From the NCBI GenBank assembly GCA_033558025.1, contig JAUCEF010000004.1, positions 744,001 through 808,000 on the forward strand: a stretch of 64,000 bases of DNA, given 5' to 3'. Made by a program: the position numbers and the translations under genes. This document shows, piece by piece, positions 32,508 to 43,089 of the stretch (position 1 is its first letter; each line of letters begins with the position of its first letter). Under the pieces are notes generated by a model. It did no database searches, was not told the origin of the DNA, and saw nothing but the letters and a program-made list of their open reading frames with translations. This DNA comes from Phytophthora sp. 'mugwort' (lineage: Eukaryota > Oomycota > Peronosporomycetes > Peronosporales > Peronosporaceae).

Positions 32508-33540
32508 CTAGCTTTTGCTTCGCCGCGAAGATGTCGATGCGGGACGTCGAACGCCGCTAATTCGCTGGTGAAATTTGTGTTTCGCCCTCCAGCTCACGCA
32601 CTTGCGTTTGTAGTTCGTTGATATGTTCTTGTAGTTCCTGCTGCTTTCTATGTCATCGTCAACATTGGCGTTATTTTCACCCTGTAACTCCAGCTGGAGC
32701 ACCGGGTGCCGCAGCTCATCCAGATCCTGCTCCGTTTCCAGCAAATGACGATCGCTTTCTTTGAATTGAACCTCAAGCGAGTTGCTCTCGCTTTTCGACG
32801 TCGTGGAAGAAACGGTCTTGGCACGAAGTTTCTGCTGCAGCTTCAACTTGCATTTCTTGAGCCATGTTGGAGTTTCACGAGCTAAGCTTCAAGCCATTCT
32901 CGTGCGTCTTCTGCTCTTTGGGCGCATCGTTTCCACTCGCTCAGGCGACACCAAAGTCTGCTTCGCCGCCGACTTTTTTATCTTTTCATTCTGCACGCAA
33001 GTTTTCAATAAACTTTTTCATGTTCTCGATCACCTCCTCGAGCTCAATTCGCTCATTTGCTGCCCACAAAGACCCCTGTCCCCAATAACACCACCCTTTG
33101 TACCGCGACGCTGTATTAATGTATCGTCGCTGTTGGACAGAGCACCGCCACCATGCTGGTTCTTTCGTTGGAGCCGCTTGTACTCAAGGCGTAGACTTTC
33201 ATCTTCCCCATGCCTAAATGTCTGTCCGGGAAGAGCTTCTTGATGGGATTGAGGATGGACCCGTCTGACACACGGCTATATAGCTGTCAGTGAAGCCTTG
33301 GACGCCGCGAAACGGCGGTACCTTGGAGCCTGACGAGGCAGCGCTTTTGCTCTTTCTTCTTTTGTGTTTTTTCTTCTTCTTGCTTTTGGTCGCGGCTTCG
33401 CCTGCCTCGCCGCTGTGCTCGACGTCCTCCTCGACCTGCGGGGGTACTCCTCCAACTTCGCATCGGTCTTGGGCCTTATGTGAAGACTTGGATGGTGATG
33501 GACGAGCTTATGGGAGAGTTAAGCAGACTTAAATCTGACT
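32508..33540 (-). pseudogene. broken coiled-coil protein gene
   Basis: The minus strand gives a Lys-rich region (KSKKKKKHKRRKSK, about 33390-33350), then ERIELEEVIENMKKFIENLRA (about 33060-33000). A further helix-like part follows (EVQFKESDRHLLETEQDLDELR, 32770-32700), and it ends near 32525 with TSSRRSKS. Stops and frame changes lie between them. It resembles a nuclear or structural coiled-coil protein, but no family is recognised. The last ~60 bp plus flank are present in the duplicate at about 34850-34920. Confidence 0.45.
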
Positions 33541-33953
33541 CGCAACGGTTGATTATGGTTTCAAGAGCGTAATCCAACGTAACCGGGTTAGATACTACAT
33601 TTGTGTGACGAAATATGTTGTATAGTTAAAGAGCTAAGTAATTTACTTCGAGTGATATTTTGAAACTTAGTTGTGTGTACAGTAAAGTCCTGAATACGTT
33701 ACTTGAGTGATATTTTGAAACCATTGTATTTTTCCATATGTTAAGTGAGCCGCTCACTGCCCCCAAGGAACCCACTCACTACTTGGCGTCCGTGCTCTGC
33801 TGCGGAACTGGGCCTGGTAACCACCGATAGACCTCGCGACAACCTACTGCAGCGACGAGGGGAATGTAGCAAGCTTCATGATCTTGTGCAAAGTGATTTT
33901 TTGTTTGTTTGTGTGAAGTGGTCGAATGGGTGGGTACCTATCGTTTCGTTTAT

Positions 33954-34880
33954 TATCAGAATGCTGGGACCTTTTCTTGGTATTCTCCAACACGGAGTCA
34001 ATCATGCTGATTGATTGCGTACCGACAACTAAGGCGTTACGCTAATAGGAACTGCAAAGAAGATCGACCCTCCTGCTGGTGCTGCCGCGGCCATCGCGAA
34101 GGAATCCCACAAGGACGACGACAAGGAGCAAGTCGGTTTGGGACTTGGGGGATGGGGGCTCGGCGGATGGGGACTCGGAGGCTGGGGTGGCTGGGGCGGT
34201 TGGGGTGGTTTTGGTCCCTATCGCTTCGATTTCCTGCACGTCGGCTACCCTGGCTGGGCGTATCCGTTGGGTTACTGGAACCTATTTGGCGCTGGTCTGT
34301 ACGGCGGCGGATGTGGTCTGGGCATTCCTTTCGGTGGTCTCTACTATTGCTAAATTGGTATCACAGGGTGTTGCAGTCGCTCCCGAGTTCTCCGCTCGAT
34401 GCTGCACAAAGATGCTGTGGTCGAAGCAGTTTTCAGAAAGTGTTTGCCTCTTCAGCCGATGATATCAACACTAGCAGCGCAGCTATCTAAACCAAGACTG
34501 TACAAGTTGCGAATATGGTAAGCAAGTGAAACAAAACGCAAGGTTACGATTATCACTTCACCAGACGGCTACGCGTATTTTCTTTTGCTAGTAGGGTATT
34601 GCGTTAATAAAGAGTATACTTCCACGGTTGTTTTTAACTTATAAGGCGAAAGATTAATACGAATGAAATTAACTTTGCGGAATTGTTCTTAACTTAAACA
34701 ATACTGTCAGTCAATTGCTAAAGTATATAGTCCACCATAATGACATTTCCGTGTGCCTGCTTTAGCAGTACATTGTTTACAGTACATGTGCATCAGTATA
34801 AACACGTCTTGTGCGTTTTGTTGCAGCATTACCCAGTAACTAGCTTCTACTGCGCCGCGAAGATGTAGATGTAGGTGAGA
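33954..34880 (+). repeat. segmental duplication, copy B (deleted and rearranged)
   Basis: This copy has an internal deletion at 34030-34033 relative to copy A and an inversion at about 34507-34607. Further homology runs from 34707 (GTCAGTCAATTGCTAAA) to about 34880. 33540-33954 carries no recognisable gene. Confidence 0.8.
34033..34353 (+). pseudogene. truncated duplicate of the Gly/Trp-rich secreted protein gene
   Basis: It begins within the codons for GVTLIGTA and keeps the rest of the frame to the stop, including GLGGWGLGGWGLGGWGG, YPGWAYPLGYWN and GLYYC. The start codon, signal peptide and promoter were lost by deletion. The remaining frame has only a few substitutions, so the duplication or deletion is fairly recent. 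Translation from an internal Met would give an unsecreted Gly-rich peptide. Confidence 0.8.
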
Positions 34881-34944
34881 TCCCGCCTGCAGCTCGTGTA
34901 AGTCGCTTCTCTAGTTGACGTTTGTCACGCACAGCTTGCGCGAA

Positions 34945-35660
34945 TTTGTACTTATGAAGCATATTTCTGAAAGCATTTGGGCTTCTCTACTAATCTGAAA
35001 ATCATGAATAGATGTATTCGCTATTTAGATAGAACTGATATTAGTTTTATAGGCCTTAGTAGGATCATGTTGTATCGAACACACAAAACCGATTAGCATA
35101 GTTGACGTTAACAAAATGGTTTAAGCCTCGACGTTGATACCACTTGCACTTGATGGCATCTCTCAGAAACGCCCATTATTGATGGAGGACGCGACGTTTT
35201 GTAAGACACTAGCACACTACAAATCGGATCACATTCACATACACCTTCGGTTGTATGCGCCTCGTAAGTGCCGTGCCCGCACATAGCATTTATGATTGAC
35301 ACACTTCTAGCCCCCCCCCCACACACACACATTGATTACCTGAAGTAAGAAAAACGCATATTGGTGTGCATTTGCGCTCCAGAATACTTAGGCGTCGAAG
35401 CAAACAATTAGCTTTACCAAGTTGCAATTTTACTCCTTGTCGACCGCGATGTCGTGCAACACCCATACTGTGATTTATATACGCTTACAACCTTCGCCGT
35501 GCAATTCGGCGTCTCGACCTCGTGTTAATGAACTTGTTCTTGTTGCCGCAGCGAAGTGCGTCAGGACCGCACCTTCATTCAAATCGAACAAGTCGCTCGT
35601 TTCCATCTTGTCGTAAATCAGACCGCGACGCTCCGTTCCGTCTTGCGACAACATAGCGCT
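34945..35660. repeat. dispersed repeat, copy 2
   Basis: It is homologous to 360-670 and 1915-2510 in the same order, without the insert at 2023-2404 and with different spacing. There is no coding potential. A CACACA run near 35315 follows a C tract. Confidence 0.55.
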
Positions 35661-35679
35661 AGTGTGCTCTACTTATCGA

Positions 35680-35985
35680 CGGTGACTTACCTCGCAGCTT
35701 TGGGGGAAATGCTGTCAGTAAGCATTCATACCATTAATGTGACTACCAGCAGTGTGCTCCCACACAGAGTCACTCCCTACGATCTATGGCACGTCAAGAA
35801 GCCGTCTCTCACGTACACCATTGTTTTTGGTTGTGCGGCATTTGCTCTCGCACCAGAACCGCCCCGCAACAAACTCGAGGAACGTACTAACTGTGCGTGT
35901 TTGTTATCTACAGCAAAACTAAAAAGGTTATCGCCTTCTCAGCACGACAGAAACAGAATCATTTACAGCCGAGATTGTCAAACTG
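35680..35985 (+). pseudogene. Copia integrase C-terminal fragment
   Basis: The plus strand encodes SSVLPHRVTPYDLWHVKKPS, then TIVFGCAAFALAPEPPRNKL and the CACLLSTAK region, typical of the end of a Copia integrase. It is homologous to the minus-strand Copia at 24170-24430. At about 35982 it joins abruptly to the antisense OTU-like ORF. Confidence 0.75.
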
Positions 35986-36690
35986 CTTCCAAGTACAGCT
36001 CTTGAGCAGGTCGCGACCTTTCGAGAGCTCGTCCACAAGTACATCTTGGCCGCGTCGTCATGGATGATATCTGGTCGACCAAGTACACATGCCCCAATCT
36101 CCGACCCCTTAAACAGTCTGTTGTATCGTCACTGGCATCAATGATCATTTTGCCATGGTCGCCGGTCAATACGCCTCGAAATGACGCTCGCCACTTGCCT
36201 TAAAGCGCTCGGCCAGCTTGACTTCTTCAGCGTGTGTCTCCACCATGAGAGCAGCTGGATCCCAACGTCAATAGCGATGGCTGTTCGGTGTCACCCTCAA
36301 GGCCCAGAGCACACTGACCTCCTTGGTACCCTCACGGTTGGTACGAACAGCGTCGATCTGCCACACGGGCCAGCGGATTTCGGGGTCGTGTTCCCAGAAG
36401 GGTCGCTCCAGGTCCCCCTCACCGTCGTCACTAGCATAGGTATCGGGCTCCTCGCCCGAAGCCCGTCGCTCTGCAGGTCGTCACTGCAGAAGCTCTCAGA
36501 GGCGTCGTTATCACTGCACGAGTCGTCTTCATTCTCATCCTCACTGGACGAGACGACGCTGCTGTAAGACAGCTCATTCGGCGCGCTCTTTTCATACTAG
36601 TGCTGCTCCTCTGTCTCCTTAACCGGCGGCGATACATTCGCTGGCGTTTGGGCGCAGGAGACGCTGCTGAATCAACCGGCATAACGAATC
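35985..36690 (-). pseudogene. second copy of the OTU-like transposon ORF
   Basis: It is the reverse complement of about 8690-9420, including the acidic N-terminal region (start near 36682) and the TWKQF region at its 5'-most end here. It is broken by frameshifts. It lies between a Copia integrase fragment and an LTR, antisense to both, as in the first copy relative to its LTR. Confidence 0.65.
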
Positions 36691-36882
36691 CACAAGTTTG
36701 AACTACGCTCTAGGAATAAAAAAAAATCGAAGTGTCGTCAGCCCTTTACAAAATTATCTGTAGCAATGACTGAGCAGCAACCACGATTTTAGATTCTAAA
36801 TGCTTTCTAAAAAGCACCATCGCATTTCCCAGTGAGGGAACCTCACGTACAAGTGGCGCTTTTGATCAAGAGGGGCTATCAA

Positions 36883-37094
36883 TGTTAGTACCGACATACG
36901 AGTCTAGATCCTACGATTTGAAACTAGATTGGAGTCGGTCAAGCACCCACGTAGCTCGCCTCTTGCGCCACCGTAGTCTCTCTTTATCTCTCTTCCTCCA
37001 TTAATGCACTCACGTTTTTTTTCTCCGTCAATTACCTTCATCTGTTCCTTCCTCTCTTCCTTTCCTGCGCAAGTGACCGAGTCATGGCTCGACA
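36883..37094 (+). repeat. Copia-type LTR
   Basis: It starts TGTTAGTACCGACA and ends TGGCTCGACA. A purine tract (AAGAGGGG, 36868-36875) precedes it, as for a 3' LTR, and a Copia gag follows about 50 bp downstream, as for a 5' LTR. It is homologous to 8250-8508 in inverted orientation. Confidence 0.65.
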
Positions 37095-37119
37095 GGTTTT
37101 GAGCCCAACGTTGGGGAAA

Positions 37120-38490
37120 CCGGTGAAGATTTCCCTCGCCTGACGCGACTCCAACTTCCCCGTGTGGAACGCGCGCGTTCGTGCTGCGCTCGACGGCCAA
37201 GGACTCCTCGGATTCATCGACCCAAGAAGACTACGACAGCGATTCCGACACCCCGGCTGGCAATTCCGACGCAGAAGATCCCGACCCGCCCAAGTCATCC
37301 CACCCACCCTCTCCCTCCTCGCCTGACGCCCTGCTCTCCGACACGGGTACGCTACGCTACCCCCCGGCTGACAATACTGACGGCGACTCCGACCACCTGA
37401 CGCCGCTGCCTAACCAAAGGTTGGTGGCTCCTCCTCCAAGGGTACTCCGACTCATCGTCCGTCAGCTTGTTCGAGGCGGCGGAAGCTAAGCCAACGAAGC
37501 CGTCCTCCAAGGCCCCTCCGGTGGTGAAGTCCTTCTCGGAAACCGAGAAGGACAAGAAAGACGCCGAACATTGCTCCGCGCACAGGCTAAGAAAGCTCGA
37601 GCCAAGCCCAGAGCGGCCAGGGAGAGTCCTGCTCCCAAGCCGAGTGCACACGAAAGACGCCGCATGGAGCGCAAAACGAGGTCGTTCCTGATCTCTATGA
37701 TTGACGATACGCATGTCCTTTTCGTTGAAGGGTGTCTGTCGGCTTCAAAATCTACCAAAAACTGCCCGATCGCTATGAAGGATCCACAGCGCATGGTGAC
37801 CCGTACTACACCAACCACTACCTGATGACAATTAATACGAGGAAGGCACGGACCTCATCGAGTTCTTCCTGACGTTCGAGCGTGTGCTCAACGCGGCCGC
37901 AGAGGCTATTGACATCATCACGACCGACGGGCAAAAGTTGCTCTACCTGTGCCACGCCATGCCCAGCTCCTGAAAACCTGATCTGGCCATTTCGAAGGGA
38001 AGCAAGAAGTTCATATCGTACACCGACTTCATGACCAACATCGAACGCAAGGTGATGGATGACTATGCCAAATGCAAGTACATCATTGCAAGAGCAGTCC
38101 AGAGTCGACTGAGACGGTCAGTGAGACGGCACTCTAAGTGATCTCCAATGCGCCTCATGGTCGCGATGAACCGACCCGCCCTCGATCTGGTCGAAGCTGC
38201 ACCTACTGTCAGCACGCAAATCACGTCATTCGTGACTGTCGTGTGCTGCATAAATACTTGCGCACTAAAACGGCAAAGGAGGGCACGGTCCCCCAGCCAG
38301 CTTTGGCGTCATTGTTCGCAGTCCTCGTTATGGCCACAACCCTTTTCCGGCCAAGCTGTAGCGCACCCAGATCGCCTGCGGCAGGAACAACGTAACGATA
38401 ACGGGTTCATCACACCGGACAACTACGATCTCTTCGGCAACCCGGTCAACTTCGACGACCTCCAGCGCAAGCTCAGCTCGTGGTCGTGAA
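37120..38490 (+). pseudogene. Copia gag, broken
   Basis: It begins with PVWNARVRAALDGQGLLGFID (about 37160-37220), the conserved start of Copia Gag. A Ser/Asp-rich insert and a Lys/Ala-rich segment follow. Then come TDLIEFFLTFERVLNAAAEA (about 37850-37910) and a zinc knuckle CTYCQHANHVIRDC (38200-38240). Frames change at least four times. Beyond 38490, up to 39395, there are only short ORFs and nothing identifiable. Confidence 0.7.
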
Positions 38491-39394
38491 ACCGGCCTCA
38501 TTGCCTATGCGACTGTCATGATGCCCGTTTCCCCCACCATAATCCCGAACAGGTCAAGAACACCAATTCAGTCGCTCTGTTTTGCCAGCGGGACTAGGAG
38601 GATGTACCACGATATACTGGTACTACCCACGGTTTCAAGCTTCGCCATCCACCTTGTGGTCGGGTTATCTACCTCACTAAAAGGCATATCCTGCATTACA
38701 ATCCACCAATGAATCGATAGACACTCAATGCACGCTCCACGATGAATTTGTCTTGAAAGAAATCCACCGAATTGTAGCCCTTCTTGAGTCCGATGGGGCT
38801 ACGCATCTATTGAGCTGATTTATAAATTGATGTAGCCCGACATCCACCTTCGTTTTGGCGCCTCTTTGCACCTATGGCACCAGTAGATGCCGTGTCCCGC
38901 GCTTTCTTTAATGTCGAAAAGAACATGATCTCAGGGTGACGTGAGCTGTAGAAAACGAGTTTAACGAGCTCCGTGCTGTTGCTTGTACGCTAAGGTCTAC
39001 ACGGCCAATTGACAAATGAACGACCGGTTACAATTAAAACTAACGTCATCAGATTCAAAACTGCAAGTTTCCAAACGACCACGAGTCAAAAATACGAAGT
39101 GCAGTTCTGGCCGAGGCTGCAGTACCTATTGATGTTGTGTATGCTTGTAATAGTGGCTCACAATACGTACTGCAGAAATCCATACTGCAAAATATATATT
39201 TTTATCCAACTCAGCCCGTCGTTTGTCAGCATCCCAATTCCCGGCAGGCACATGTGTCATCAGACTATACTGTAAAAACTTCAACTCGGTTGGACTGCTT
39301 CCAACCAATACCAGTAGAAACGATATTAGTTGTGTTTTTTTGGCTCACCCGCTTTTAACCTTGCTGTCAGAATCCTTTCGCCGCGCCCAACGAA

Positions 39395-39605
39395 CAATCC
39401 ATAAAAATATAAAAAATTAAAATTTAATCTTATTTTTGATTAATTTTTTTAAAATACATTATTTATCATTAAATAATTAATTATTACAAATTATAAAATT
39501 CTTATGAAAAATTATTATTATATTAATAAAAAAATTACAAATAGAAACTACAACAAATGATTCTAATATCGATAAATTTCAAAATGATTTAAAAATTTTA
39601 AAAGA
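39395..39605. other. very AT-rich tract, possible mitochondrial DNA insert
   Basis: About 210 bp is nearly all A/T and is bordered sharply by GC-balanced DNA on both sides. One frame at its right end stays open for about 28 codons (KLQIETTTNDSNIDKFQNDL). Oomycete mitochondrial genomes are strongly AT-rich, so a nuclear mitochondrial insert is plausible. An AT-rich transposon or satellite remnant is the alternative. Confidence 0.35.
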
Positions 39606-39943
39606 AGCCCAGTCGCGCCGCGCCGTCAGAGGACGCCAGTACTGTGCTGTGGTGCGTTACTCCGTGCTACCTGTAGTCTGCTAACCGTGTAATCTTGCTG
39701 TGTGTCCCCTGTTGCGTGTGCTGTGTTGCTTGTGTTGTGTTGTGTGGCGTAGTGGGCTGCGCGTTGGGCTGCGTGCCGCGCGCTTGACTGACTGCAGTTG
39801 TTGGCCAGCTTCCTGGACTGAGTGTTGGGCCGCGCGCCGCCTGGTGGGTCCGGTAGTGAGCTGCGTGCCTCGTGATAGACTGGATGCGGGCCTGCCTGAA
39901 CGCAGAGCAGCCGTACTGCGACTAACAGACAACTAGCCCCGCG

Positions 39944-40014
39944 CCCACGGAGCTCGAATAGTTGAGCGCCAGGCCTTTAGGCCTGGGGGATTCGGTTCAA
40001 TTCCCGACGTGGGG
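39944..40014 (+). tRNA. tRNA-like sequence (probable pseudogene or SINE head)
   Basis: These 71 nt can be drawn as a cloverleaf. CCCACG pairs with CGTGGG as the acceptor, CTC with GAG as the D arm, and CAGGC with GCCTG closes a loop CTTTAG, one base short of a normal anticodon loop. GGTTCAATTCC is the B-box. The short anticodon loop and a mismatch in the T stem argue against an active tRNA. The GT-rich low-complexity stretch at 39700-39900 lies just upstream. Confidence 0.4.
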
Positions 40015-40223
40015 TTCGACGCTTTATGCTATGTATTTGTTTTATTATGTAGGCTGGCTAATATTGTGCGAGTTCTTCGCACTCAACAGTACGTATTGCA
40101 TGCAATACTGAATTTCGTTCTGTCGGTTATGACTGCCAAATACTAGGATATGCGGAGAAACGGCGGGAGGGTTGTCTTCGGCGTTGGATCGACAATATCG
40201 TCTTGTATCGCTCTCGATACTGG

Positions 40224-40418
40224 TCAAGAAGGGTATTTAAAATGGGCAGCCTTTTGCAGTGCGCGCATGGCTTTGACGACAGAGCCGACAGCAACGGCCT
40301 GTGAGCCCTGAGCTGCCAAGAATTCCAGCGTGCGCTTCTCTGCTTCGACTCCTAGAGCGTGTATTTCGACCTTGTACTCGGGCAACGCTGGAACCAGCTT
40401 GAACCCGACTGTAAGCAA
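40224..40418 (-). pseudogene. unrecognised protein-coding remnant
   Basis: A 64-codon minus-strand frame has natural-looking composition (FKLVPALPEYKVEIHALGVE, FLAAQGSQAVAVGSVVKAM). Neither end continues into a recognisable gene. It could be an exon of the adjacent Crypton element or a separate fragment. 40420-40600 is otherwise empty. Confidence 0.3.
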
Positions 40419-40599
40419 AGCATCATGTACGGCACTGCGTGTCTGACTTCATGAAGGATTGCTTTACTAGCGGTTGATGATTCATTCATTCGTGGCGCAG
40501 CGGTGATGACTCGAATCACATCATCGCTAGTGCCTTCGAGGCACGTTTACGCGCGCGTGTTGGCTGCCCTTGCACTGGCTCTTCGGGATGTTGCTGTGT

Positions 40600-42330
40600 A
40601 GTGCTGTATGCTTGCTAAAGAGACCCTGTCTTCGCCTCCAATGCTGCAATTCTTTCTTTTACGCGCGTTTGACGCAGCAGCAGCTCAACAAGTTGTTGCG
40701 ACACTTCGCCGAGAAGCGCGAGTACGTCGTTCTGAGCTTCACTTGTTGTGCCTTTGCTTTCTTCCGCAGGCGGATGGAATGCAGCGTGAAGAGAGATAGA
40801 CCATGCGAGCAGATCCGAGCCGCGCATGTCGAGAACGTCAAGGACTTCATGGATGCGGCGGATGTACGGGCTATTTGGGCGATGGCGTTCCATCTTAGGA
40901 AAGTGCAGGGTCAGTGTCGCCATGAAGACTTCGAGTACCTGCGTGAAGTTTCGGCAACCGCAGCGAAGAGGACACTCTGGAGCTGGTCCATTCGAGATCT
41001 GATGGCGCTATCAAGGGACGACAGGTCAGGTAACCGAGCGTCGGCTTGCGGATTCCACCTGCTCAACTGACGTGCAACTAGTTTGTCTTCGTGTGTTGTG
41101 TTCAGCATATAGGAAAACGCCTTGCTCACGCGTAACATGTTTCAGCCCCCGCGATCCATCACCTAGTTGGGGCTGATGCGACTGTCGGCGTTCGCGTGCA
41201 TGGCACCACCGCGTTTGAAGAGTGCGAGGTGGGCCCTTTTGTGAGCCCACTCTCCTGTGCTGCTGGCAATATACTGACTTTGACTAACCGTTTGTTGATG
41301 TACGCTTGTGCACCAGATGCTGTGTTGGATCGGCTCGTCTGCGACGCAGCACTGGAACGTTCGTTGTCGAGCTCGCGGTCAAGTAGAGCGAAGCAAACCA
41401 AGCTCATCATCCTCTTCTTGTATCTCTGTTGTGGACAGCGCCGGAGCAGCAGCAAATTGGGGGAAGATGCGAGAGCCGGAAGCGGGTTGTAGAGCGATGA
41501 CCACAGCAAGTACGTGGATCGGGCATGTGAAGGGATCGTTAGAATTTTTGACAAGCGAGATGCCCTGCTGTGAAGCAGTCTTCACACGCTTAAAGCGAGG
41601 AAACATCATACCTCCTTGTATACACACAAAGCAACGTTAGCTTTAAACAAACAAGACAAATTCTGCAACATTCTTACCCGGATAGACGCACAACTGCACT
41701 TTATGCAGTTGTTCGGCCTCGGAACCTCGGCCATGGAGATACCACATCGTAGCCACTAGTGCCGCGCCGAGATAGTCAGACTTGGCAGACGCGTGTGTAT
41801 GGAGAGCCGCATCTCTAAATCCTTCTTAGTGCACGGCGGAGCTTGTTTCGTGACACCTTGCTCTGACCTCTTCTCACAGTATATATCTAGAGTAGATAGG
41901 ATCTTTTGCAGCTTTTTTAGCTACGCATTGGCTCTGCTGTGGGTTTCGACCCGCCAGCCAGTTCTTGACATTACCGAATAAGCGAGGACAGTTCATCGAC
42001 AGAGCTACTCCTTGCCTTCCTACCTTTTTATCTAAAAGCCACCCATCCTTATCCAGAATAAAACATAAACTTTTACCTGTACTGTCATTTGCAATGCGAT
42101 CGTGGGCTTCCTCAAACGTCGTTTCCTTTCTTCTCGAGGAAGTCCTCGAAGGACTTGATAACCGTTGTTCTGCTTCTCTGGCTGTTAGCTGGAACCAGCA
42201 AGGCCACCAACATGACTTCAAGCGTCAGAAAGCAGAGTGATGTTAGTGGTTGGAAACCTATCGATATGTATTCTATTTGTAACTCTCTTGGCCTTCGTGA
42301 GGTATATTGAATATTACTTGACGATTCCAA
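40600..42330 (-). pseudogene. Crypton tyrosine recombinase, broken
   Basis: Read on the minus strand: an N-terminal part with FEDFLEKKG and EEAHDRIAN (42240-42110); a middle part with LGAALVATMWYLHGR (about 41780-41735); VKTASQQGISLVKN followed by PIHVLAVVIALQ (41600-41510); GLTKGPTSHS and, after a frame change, RGGAMHA (about 41240-41195), which fit the HxxR box of tyrosine recombinases; then SYMLNTTHEDKLVARQLSRW (41115-41055). A C-terminal part follows with PYIRRIHEVLDVLDMRG and a leucine-rich helix (40870-40630). Cryptons move by tyrosine-recombinase chemistry and are common in oomycetes. Multiple frameshifts make this copy dead. The family call rests on remembered motifs. Confidence 0.6.
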
Positions 42331-43089
42331 CCAGATAGTTTTGGAATCGTTGGAATATTGGATGAATCCAATGGGACAAAAATGTTTTCAACGATACTGA
42401 CTATTGGATGAAACAATGATTACTTAAAAATACGCTGTTCCTATTGGGTGGGAGGCACCATACAAACGCAAAGGCTACTGGTTGGAGTTAGAATCGCAAT
42501 GATATGCTATCACAGCACCAACATTAGAATAACTTCGACCATACTCTCAAGAAAACACTGAAATTGGCGCACACATTTGAGACGGCGTAAACAAGTATAC
42601 TTATTAACCATTTAATTTTGTTGAGAAAATCGCCTTCAAAGAAAGTGTAACTGAATTCGCACCTAAAAAATGAACTATCGAGAACACGTGCGGTTTGTAT
42701 TTTGAAAATCCCTACGGTCACTAAGTGAACCCCCTCCACTAGACCCAACATCCTGTTAAAGATAGAAGGCCAGCCGAGTCTTATCTCGACCTCTGTCGAC
42801 TCACCGACCGCTTTCTCCACTATCGGTGTGCAGCCATTTTGCGGCATCTCCGCCCACTAGGGAGGCAACTGATATTTGGTCCATTGCTGAGCAGACAACT
42901 GTAGGAGAAGAAACGATACACTTAGAGGTCGTTGTGATCGATGAAGACGGATCTTGCGCAGCGCTCAACCGCATTGAAGAGACGAAGACCGGAGTGAGGA
43001 CGTGCCTACAGAATCTGTCAATTGTGCCGGAGGGGACCAGAACTTGTCGGCCCGCCCGATGGCTTGCAACGATCACTTTACAACTGCGG

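Larger units (their letters stand above)
31404..32520 (+). repeat. segmental duplication, copy A
   Basis: Two parts of this segment recur at 33954-34880: 31404-31485 at 33954-34030, and 31778-32520 at 34030-34860. The part between them (promoter and signal peptide of the Gly-rich gene) is absent from copy B. About 100 bp (32249-32348) is inverted in copy B. Most blocks are about 90-95% identical by eye. Confidence 0.8.
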
